Below, piece by piece: positions 7,781 through 12,880 of a DNA stretch of 12,880 nt. The stretch covers positions 1 to 12,880 of the forward strand of contig JAFNWZ010000354.1 of the NCBI GenBank assembly GCA_017379255.1. Reading direction: 5' to 3'. The notes under the pieces are model-generated. The model was given only the letters and a program-made list of their open reading frames with translations. It searched no databases and was not told the origin of the DNA. This stretch comes from Akkermansia sp. Its GTDB lineage: Bacteria; Verrucomicrobiota; Verrucomicrobiia; Verrucomicrobiales; Akkermansiaceae. Numbering within the stretch: position 1 is the stretch's first letter; each line of letters starts with the position of its first letter. The translations under genes and the position numbers were made by a program.

Positions 7781-8707
7781 ATGAACACCACATTCAAAAT
7801 CCATGGGCTCTGCGCCGCAACCCACACCCCGATGAATGCCGATGGCTCCTGCAACCCCAATGCAGTTGACGCACAGGCCAAGTTCCTGGCCAGCCAGGGC
7901 ATCAAGTCCGTTTTCATCACCGGTTCCACCGGCGAGTCTGCCCACATGCAGCTCACCGAGCGTAAGGAAAACATGGCCGCCTGGGGCGAGGCAGGCAAGA
8001 AGTATGGCATCGATGTCATCGTTCACACCGGCGGCAACTGCGTATACGACGGCCGCGAGCTGGCCGCCTACGCTGCCGAATGCGGCGCTACCGGCACCGC
8101 CAGTAACTCCCCCTGCTATTTCAAGCCCGGCAGCATCGACCTGCTGGTAGACAGCCTGGCCGTGGCCGCCTCCGGTGCCCCTGAGCTGCCCTTCTACTTC
8201 TACGACATCCCCGTGCTCACCCACGTGGGCTTCAACCCCTGCAAGATGATTGAAGCCTGCGCCAAGAAGATTCCGAACTTCGTGGGTGTGAAGTTCACCA
8301 ACCCCGACCTCGCCCTGTACATGGACGCCCTGAACTACGACGGCGGCAAGTACGACATTCCCTGGGGTGTGGACGAATGGTTCCTCGGCGCTTACGCCAC
8401 CGGCGCCAAGGGCGGTGTAGGTTCTTCCTTCAACTATGCGCCCAAGCTGTATGATGACATCATGAAGGCCGTAGACGCTGGCGACCTCGCTGAAGCCCGC
8501 CGCCTCCAGCAGCTCTCCGTCACCATGATCAACATCATCGCCGGCAAGGGCTACATGGGCTGCTGCAAGTACCTCATGAGTGAATGGACCGGTGTTGACT
8601 TCGGCCCGGCCCGCCTCCCCATGGGCAAGCAGGACAAAGCCACCCTCGAAGCCCTCAAGAGCGAGCTCAAGGCCATCGGCTTCTACGACTGGGCTATCTA
8701 CAAGTAA
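7781..8707 (+). CDS. nanA: N-acetylneuraminate lyase (sialic acid aldolase)
   Basis: Cytosolic class I aldolase that cleaves N-acetylneuraminate to ManNAc and pyruvate, the first step of sialic-acid catabolism. The 308-residue length is normal for the DapA/NAL (beta/alpha)8 barrel family. GSTGES at 48-53 is the carboxylate-binding motif, FYFYDIPVLT at 138-147 holds the catalytic Tyr141, and GVKFTNPDL at 169-177 holds the Schiff-base Lys171. The YDIP and KFTNPDL forms resemble the Bacteroides/animal lyase branch more than dihydrodipicolinate synthase or the E. coli lyase. The neighbouring 2-epimerase, which uses its product, supports the substrate. It is the first gene of the operon; the ATG at 7781 has no Shine-Dalgarno site but is the natural family start. 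A related DapA-family aldolase with another 2-keto acid is the main alternative. Confidence 0.9.
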   Translation: MNTTFKIHGLCAATHTPMNADGSCNPNAVDAQAKFLASQGIKSVFITGSTGESAHMQLTERKENMAAWGEAGKKYGIDVIVHTGGNCVYDGRELAAYAAECGATGTASNSPCYFKPGSIDLLVDSLAVAASGAPELPFYFYDIPVLTHVGFNPCKMIEACAKKIPNFVGVKFTNPDLALYMDALNYDGGKYDIPWGVDEWFLGAYATGAKGGVGSSFNYAPKLYDDIMKAVDAGDLAEARRLQQLSVTMINIIAGKGYMGCCKYLMSEWTGVDFGPARLPMGKQDKATLEALKSELKAIGFYDWAIYK

Positions 8708-8728
8708 AGCTTCACCCCGCGTCTCCTC

Positions 8729-9919
8729 ATGGATACAAAAGCACTTGGCGAATTCTACAAAGACAAGCTGCTCAATGAGGTAGCACCGTTCTGGTTCCCC
8801 CGTTCCCTGGACAAGGTGAACGGGGGGCTCTACCACTGCTATGCCGCAGACGGCACTCTGGTAGACACAGATAAGAACGTGTGGGCACAGGGCCGCATGG
8901 CCTGGATGCTACTGACCTGCTACAACAGCATCGAAAAGAATCCGCTCTGGATGGAATGCGCCGAAAGCGCTCTTAAATTCCTGGAAGAAAAATGCGCTGA
9001 CCACAAGCTCAACCGCATGTACTTCCACGTGACAGAAGACGGCACCCCCATCCGCATGCGCCGCTACGCCTACAGCGAATGCTTTGCCGCCATCGCCTGG
9101 GCTGCCCACTACGGCGCCACCGGCGACCCCCACAGCGCCGAGCGCGCCCGCAACTGGTTCGGTGTCTTTGCCGATATCTTCTTCACCCCCGGCAAGATGA
9201 ACCCCAAGGGCACCGGCAACCGCCCCGGCGAAAACCTCGGCTGCCGCATGATTATGCTCGTCACCGCCCAGGAAATGCGCCGTTACCTCGGCGAGGAAGG
9301 CGGCGTTTACACCGCCTGGATTGACCGCTGCATCGATGACCTGCAGCGCCTCTTCCTGCACGAGGATATTCAGGCCGTTCTGGAAAACGTAGCCCCGGAC
9401 GGCTCCGTCATCGACCACTTCGATGAACGCGTACTCAACCCCGGCCACGATATTGAAGGCGGTTGGTTTGTGCTGGAGGAAGCACGCTACCGCGGAGGCG
9501 ACAAGAAGCTCATCGAAATCGGCTGCAAGATGATTGACTGGGCGCTCGCCCGCGGCTGGGACAAGAAGTATGGAGGTCTGCTCTACTACACCGACGTGTA
9601 CAACAAGCCGGTGCAGGAATACTGGCACAACATGAAATTCTGGTGGCCGCACGATGAAGCCCTCATCGGCACCTGCCTGGCCTATGTCATGACCGGGGAT
9701 GAAAAGTACGCCGAATGGCACCAGCGCATCCACGACTGGTCTTTCGAGCACCTTCAGGACAAGGAACACGGCGAATGGTTCGGCTACTGCAACCAGGATG
9801 GCTCCACCACCAACGGGCTCAAAGGCTCCATGTGGAAATCCTTCTTCCACCATCCGCGTGCCCTCTGGTGCTGCGCCCACTACCTCGGCGCCATTCCCGC
9901 ACCTACCACAAAATCCTAA
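8729..9919 (+). CDS. N-acylglucosamine 2-epimerase (ManNAc to GlcNAc)
   Basis: AGE/RnBP-family epimerase that interconverts free ManNAc and GlcNAc in the cytosol. In Bacteroides-type sialic-acid pathways it replaces the ManNAc-kinase/ManNAc-6-P epimerase route. At 396 residues it has the expected size for an (alpha/alpha)6 barrel. Family landmarks in order: RMAWML (56-61), RRYAYSECFAAIAWA (111-125), NPGHDIEGGWF (237-247) with His240, WWPHDEAL (305-312), GEWFGYCNQDG (348-358) and KSFFHHPRALW (370-380). His240 and His374 correspond to the two catalytic histidines of the family. The gene begins 21 bases after the lyase stop and ends 19 bases before the first phosphofructokinase, so co-transcription is very likely. 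The start is preceded by pyrimidine-rich tctcctc, the opposite of a Shine-Dalgarno sequence. Cellobiose 2-epimerase is a relative, but the context favours ManNAc. Confidence 0.9.
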   Translation: MDTKALGEFYKDKLLNEVAPFWFPRSLDKVNGGLYHCYAADGTLVDTDKNVWAQGRMAWMLLTCYNSIEKNPLWMECAESALKFLEEKCADHKLNRMYFHVTEDGTPIRMRRYAYSECFAAIAWAAHYGATGDPHSAERARNWFGVFADIFFTPGKMNPKGTGNRPGENLGCRMIMLVTAQEMRRYLGEEGGVYTAWIDRCIDDLQRLFLHEDIQAVLENVAPDGSVIDHFDERVLNPGHDIEGGWFVLEEARYRGGDKKLIEIGCKMIDWALARGWDKKYGGLLYYTDVYNKPVQEYWHNMKFWWPHDEALIGTCLAYVMTGDEKYAEWHQRIHDWSFEHLQDKEHGEWFGYCNQDGSTTNGLKGSMWKSFFHHPRALWCCAHYLGAIPAPTTKS

Positions 9920-9938
9920 ATCAACCATATAACATCAC

Positions 9939-11123
9939 ATGATTATCGGTATTCTCAACTCCGGCGGTGACTGCCCCGGCATCAACGCAGTCATCGAAGG
10001 CTACGTTTCCGCCGCCTATCGCCGCGGGTGGCGAGTTATCGGTTTCCATGACGGTTTTGAAGGCCTCCTGCCTGTGGCAGGAGGCCGCCGTTATGAAACC
10101 CTGACCCCCAACAAAACTCACAAAATCCGCGCACACGGCGGCACCATCCTCGGCACCACCAGCACGGGCAACTTCAAGGTAGTCACCAACAAAGTGGGCC
10201 GCCGCCAGGTGGATCGCGAGGTCATGGCTAAGGCGAAAAAAACCATCAACGCACTGGGGCTTCAGGCGTTGGCCGTTATCGGCGGCAGCGGCTCTGCCCG
10301 CACGGCCAAGCTCCTCTCTGAGGAAGGGCTGCCCGTTATCTCTATTCCCAAAACTATCAACAACGACCTCTGCAGTGACTCCGACTATACTTTCGGTTTC
10401 CACAGCGCCGTTTCCGTGGTCACGGAGTCCATCGACCGCATCCGCACCACGGCCAATGCCCACCAGCGCATGATGGTGATTGAGGTCATGGGCGATATGT
10501 CCGGCTGGATTGGTCTGTACGGCGGCATTGCTGCAGCTGCGGACGTAGTGCTCATCCCCGAAATCGAGTACGACCTCGACAAGGTGATTGAATGCGTCAA
10601 GGCCCGCAAGGCCACCGGGCAGCGAGAAATCATCGTGGTGGTAGCAGAAGGCTCCCGCCTCAACGGCAACCTCGTGACCGTGCACAACAAGGAAAACGGC
10701 GATGAACGCCTGGGCGGCATCGGCAACAAGCTTTCCCACATCCTGCAGGAACGCACCGGCATCGAAACCCGTTACTGCGTGCTGGGCCACACCCAGCGCG
10801 GCGGCACCCCCTGCGCCTTCGACCGCATCCTCGGCGTGCGTTTCGGCGTGGAAGCCGTGAAGCTCATCGAAAAGAAGGACTTCGGCAAGACCGTGGTGCT
10901 CAATGGTCTCAACATCGACAACGTGCCCATTGAGGAAGCCGTGGCTCACCACCGTTTCGTCAACCCCGAGAGCCAGATTATCAGCACCGCGCGTGATCTC
11001 GGCATCATCTTCGGTGACCGCACCCCGGAAGACCTGCACAGCGACCGCAAGAAAGCCACTGGCGACAAGGCCTCCAAACCTGCCCGCAAGTGCTGCAAAT
11101 CCAAGTCGGCAGATTCTAAATGA
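9939..11123 (+). CDS. Phosphofructokinase paralogue 1, probable catalytically dead (pseudoenzyme)
   Basis: Phosphofructokinase-family protein of 394 residues whose family phosphorylates fructose-6-phosphate. N-terminal LNSGGDCPGINAVIEG (6-21), HQRM (175-178), AEG (236-238) and VLGHTQRGG (281-289, His284, Arg287) keep the nucleotide-loop and sugar-phosphate features. Three key positions are changed: GGDGS is GGSGS (Ser117 for the metal-binding Asp), PKTIDND is PKTINND (Asn141 for the catalytic-base Asp), and MGR is MGD (Asp186). The codons are clear (AGC, AAC, GAT), so these are not translation slips. The neighbour 12089-12880 keeps all three. Residues 362-394 form a Lys/Cys-rich tail (ARKCCKSK). 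The stop overlaps the next start (ATGA). I infer a regulatory or binding subunit, perhaps of a mixed oligomer with paralogue 2, as in plant PPi-dependent enzymes with regulatory alpha subunits. Weak or altered activity remains possible. Confidence 0.9.
   Translation: MIIGILNSGGDCPGINAVIEGYVSAAYRRGWRVIGFHDGFEGLLPVAGGRRYETLTPNKTHKIRAHGGTILGTTSTGNFKVVTNKVGRRQVDREVMAKAKKTINALGLQALAVIGGSGSARTAKLLSEEGLPVISIPKTINNDLCSDSDYTFGFHSAVSVVTESIDRIRTTANAHQRMMVIEVMGDMSGWIGLYGGIAAAADVVLIPEIEYDLDKVIECVKARKATGQREIIVVVAEGSRLNGNLVTVHNKENGDERLGGIGNKLSHILQERTGIETRYCVLGHTQRGGTPCAFDRILGVRFGVEAVKLIEKKDFGKTVVLNGLNIDNVPIEEAVAHHRFVNPESQIISTARDLGIIFGDRTPEDLHSDRKKATGDKASKPARKCCKSKSADSK
10062..10086 (+). repeat. Perfect 11-bp hairpin inside phosphofructokinase paralogue 1
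   Basis: GGCCTCCTGCC, a 3-base loop TGT, then GGCAGGAGGCC: eleven uninterrupted, mostly G-C pairs about 124 bases into the gene. It encodes LLPVAGG near residues 43-49. The matching part of the paralogue at 12089 does not form it. No T-run follows, so it is not an intrinsic terminator. It could slow ribosomes, shield mRNA or be chance in GC-rich codons. Confidence 0.7.
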
Positions 11124-12082
11124 ATAAGGCCCTCACATATCTCTGTGCGTTAGGGGGTGTGGTCAGCAGTCTGCTTACCTCGTGCACCTTCCAGAACATC
11201 GTCACCCCGGACAAAACGACCCCCAGCTACATTGCCATGGAGGTTCATTCCGGCCGAGTGCTCTATGCATCCAACTCCAACATCAAGCGCCCTATCGGCA
11301 TGCTGACCAATCTGGCCACTGCCGTGGTCGTCATGGACTGGATCAAGGCTCAACAGGTAGACATGAACCGCCTCATCACCGTGCCGGAAGGCGCGGTTGC
11401 CTGGCAGCGCACCAACCTGCTCCGCCTGCGCGCCGGTGACTCCATCTCCGTGCGGGATGCCCTGTACTCCGCCCTCATGTGGGACGACAGCGCCTGCGCC
11501 ACCACCCTGGCCTATGCCTGCGGCAGCAGCCTGAGCACCGGCAATCCGGAAGGTGCATTCATCGCCCAGATGAACAACCTTGCCCGCAAACTGGGGATGA
11601 CCACCACTGTCTTCAAAGGCAGCAACGGCGCAGTCATCACCCAGTCCTCTGCGCGCGACATGGCCCTGCTGGGTCTGTATGCCATCAATGATACAGACCT
11701 CATGGCCATCACCGCCCAGACCGGCTGCATCGTTACCATCCACTCCGCCTCCGGCGTCCGCAAACAGACCATCCGTAACAACAACAAACTGCTCAGCGGA
11801 TCCGGCCATGTGGACGGGCTCAAAGCGGGGCAGTCCCGCAGCGCTGGCAGCTGCCTCATGGTAACAGCCCGCCGCGCCTCAGTCAAGCGCATCAACCCCG
11901 CCACCGGACGGGAGGGCACCTTTGCGCAGCGTCTGCTGGTGGTCATGCTCGGCATGCCCTCCTCCAACGCCCGCTACAGGGAAGCAGCCCGTTTCCTGCG
12001 CGATGGCTGGAACGCATGGGACGCATGGTTGCCCACTAACGATTATCAGGATAGAACAAAATTCATCATACTCCCCAATTAA
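11120..12082 (+). CDS. DD-carboxypeptidase-family lipoprotein with all active-site motifs lost
   Basis: A 320-residue member of the peptidase S11 (low-molecular-weight penicillin-binding protein, DacA-like) family by overall pattern: YIAMEVHSGRVLYASN (37-52), KRPIG (56-60), LITVPEGA (85-92), LLRLRAGDSISVRDALYSAL (100-119), SSARDMALLG (176-185) and VDGLKAGQSRSAGSCL (231-246). The family normally trims the terminal D-Ala from peptidoglycan stem peptides. Here SxxK (SLTK) is MLTN at 61-64, SxN is DDS at 122-124, and KTG is KAG at 235-237, so hydrolysis and penicillin acylation are not expected. The N-terminus is a signal peptide with a lipobox LLTSC (Cys22), so the protein is predicted to be membrane-anchored in the periplasm. 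Its ATG overlaps the preceding stop (ATGA), and its stop is 6 bases before the next kinase gene. A peptidoglycan-binding or sensing role is inferred. Confidence 0.9.
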   Translation: MNKALTYLCALGGVVSSLLTSCTFQNIVTPDKTTPSYIAMEVHSGRVLYASNSNIKRPIGMLTNLATAVVVMDWIKAQQVDMNRLITVPEGAVAWQRTNLLRLRAGDSISVRDALYSALMWDDSACATTLAYACGSSLSTGNPEGAFIAQMNNLARKLGMTTTVFKGSNGAVITQSSARDMALLGLYAINDTDLMAITAQTGCIVTIHSASGVRKQTIRNNNKLLSGSGHVDGLKAGQSRSAGSCLMVTARRASVKRINPATGREGTFAQRLLVVMLGMPSSNARYREAARFLRDGWNAWDAWLPTNDYQDRTKFIILPN

Positions 12083-12088
12083 AATCTC

Positions 12089-12880
12089 ATGAATATCGGT
12101 ATTCTCAACGCCGGTGGCGACTGCCCCGGCCTCAACGCCGTGATTGAAGGCGCCGTGGGCGCCGCCTCCGCCCGCGGGTGGACAGTCTATGGTTTCTATG
12201 ATGGCTTTGAGGGGCTGCTCTCCACGCCCGAAAACGAGCGCTGGCGCATTCTCACCCCCGAAAGCTGCCTCAACATCCGCTCCACCGGCGGCACCATCCT
12301 CGGCACAGTGAACAAAGGCAACTTCACCGTGAAGAGCGGTGTGGGCGGCCGCATGCAGATTGCGGATGATGTGCTCGCCCGCAGCAAGGCCACCGTGGAA
12401 CGCCTCGGTCTCTCCGCCCTCATCGTGGTGGGTGGTGACGGTTCCCAGACCATCGGTCAGGAACTCCGCCAGATCGGTCTGCCCATCGTAGGTGTGCCCA
12501 AGACCATCGATAACGACCTGGGCGCCACCGACTACACCTTCGGTTTCTGGACCGCCGTTTCCGTGGTAAGCAAGCAGCTCGACCGCCTGCGCACCACGGC
12601 CTACTCCCACCAGCGCATCATGGTGGTGGAAGCCATGGGCCGCCACGCAGGCTGGATTGCGCTGTATGGCGGTATCTCTGGCGGGGCAGATGTGATTCTC
12701 ATCCCCGAGATTCCCTTCACCCTGGAGGATGTGGTACGCAAGGTGGAGCTCACCAAGGCTCTCGGCCAGCGCGAAATCATCATCGTGGTAAGCGAAGGCG
12801 CCACCATCGGCGGCAAGCTCCTCACGCTCGATGAAGAGACCAAGGGCGAAGTCCGCCTCGGCGGTATTGCCGCCTTCCTC
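12089..12880 (+). CDS. pfkA: Phosphofructokinase paralogue 2, catalytic (3' end cut by window)
   Basis: Cytosolic kinase committing fructose-6-phosphate to glycolysis; 264 residues are visible and the frame is open at the edge. The start MNIGILNAGGDCPGLNAVIE matches paralogue 1 closely, also at DNA level. The active-site set is intact: VVGGDGSQ (113-120, Asp117), PKTIDND (137-143, Asp141), HQRI (174-177), AMGR (182-185, Arg185) and SEG for the glutamate position. Gly after the metal-binding Asp (GGDGS, not GGDDS) points to ATP as donor in the usual scheme, while Lys in PKTIDND is common in PPi-type and mixed clades, so the donor is not settled. It starts 6 bases after the lipoprotein stop without a Shine-Dalgarno site and is probably made from the same transcript. 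The loop after DND is one residue shorter than in paralogue 1. Confidence 0.93.
   Translation, partial: MNIGILNAGGDCPGLNAVIEGAVGAASARGWTVYGFYDGFEGLLSTPENERWRILTPESCLNIRSTGGTILGTVNKGNFTVKSGVGGRMQIADDVLARSKATVERLGLSALIVVGGDGSQTIGQELRQIGLPIVGVPKTIDNDLGATDYTFGFWTAVSVVSKQLDRLRTTAYSHQRIMVVEAMGRHAGWIALYGGISGGADVILIPEIPFTLEDVVRKVELTKALGQREIIIVVSEGATIGGKLLTLDEETKGEVRLGGIAAFL

Noticed and set aside
10093..10104. ATG with good Shine-Dalgarno spacing inside the first kinase gene
   Set aside because: Out of frame and stops after three codons, so it is not a gene; kept only as part of the hairpin observation.
7757..11039. Long minus-strand open frames (359, 339 and 372 codons) opposite the lyase, epimerase and first kinase
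   Set aside because: They mirror well-identified plus-strand genes and have the Val/Ala/Gly/His-rich, low-complexity composition typical of antisense frames created by GC-rich codon bias. No recognisable motif.
11276..11287. SNIK (residues 53-56) as a substitute SxxK motif in the DacA-like lipoprotein
   Set aside because: It lies eight residues before the family position, ahead of KRPIG, and no matching SxN or KTG exists, so it is most likely chance.
1..12880. CRISPR array, insertion sequence, tRNA, rRNA, integrase or attachment site
   Set aside because: No regularly spaced repeats, transposase motifs, terminal inverted repeats or cloverleaf structures were found by eye; intergenic space is too small for most of them.

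Overview
The window reads as a high-GC, Gram-negative bacterial chromosome segment, densely coding, with almost no Shine-Dalgarno sites on the main operon. The pairing of a Bacteroides-style sialic-acid lyase with a free-sugar (non-phosphorylated) 2-epimerase, followed by tandem phosphofructokinase genes, best suits a mucin-degrading Verrucomicrobiota bacterium of the Akkermansia type. This assignment is inferred from gene content and was not tested by a search.

Layout. Positions 1-6409 (minus strand) hold a block of unrecognised genes read right to left: a 410-residue helical protein, a 1712-residue giant protein whose start overlaps the previous stop by one base, and the first 12 codons of a third gene. 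Their size, coupling and composition recall the late structural genes of a podovirus-like prophage (internal-virion or tail-associated proteins). No integrase, terminase, tRNA or attachment site is visible, so that is only a hypothesis. Positions 6482-7156 (minus) encode a 2,3-bisphosphoglycerate-dependent phosphoglycerate mutase (gpmA), with a hairpin directly after its stop. Divergent from it, a small lipoprotein gene (7227-7658, plus) has a good sigma70-like promoter that would give an almost leaderless mRNA, and it ends at a clear intrinsic terminator.

Positions 7781-12880 (plus) form one tight operon: N-acetylneuraminate lyase, N-acylglucosamine 2-epimerase, phosphofructokinase paralogue 1, a DD-carboxypeptidase-family lipoprotein, and phosphofructokinase paralogue 2 (cut by the window edge). 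Gaps are 21 and 19 bases, then a 4-base overlap, then 6 bases. The first two enzymes turn sialic acid into GlcNAc plus pyruvate. GlcNAc enters glycolysis as fructose-6-phosphate after steps not encoded here, and phosphofructokinase commits it.

The most striking observation is that two proteins in this operon look like pseudoenzymes. Phosphofructokinase 1 keeps the sugar-phosphate site but has lost the metal-binding Asp (GGDGS to GGSGS), the catalytic Asp (TIDND to TINND) and the MGR arginine (MGD). Its downstream paralogue keeps all three. The lipoprotein between them has a penicillin-binding-protein fold signature with all three active-site motifs altered (SxxK to MxxN, SxN to DxS, KTG to KAG). 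A dead kinase, a dead periplasmic peptidase-like lipoprotein and a live kinase, translationally coupled in a sialic-acid operon, is an arrangement I do not recognise as a described system. A regulatory or envelope-sensing role is my inference.
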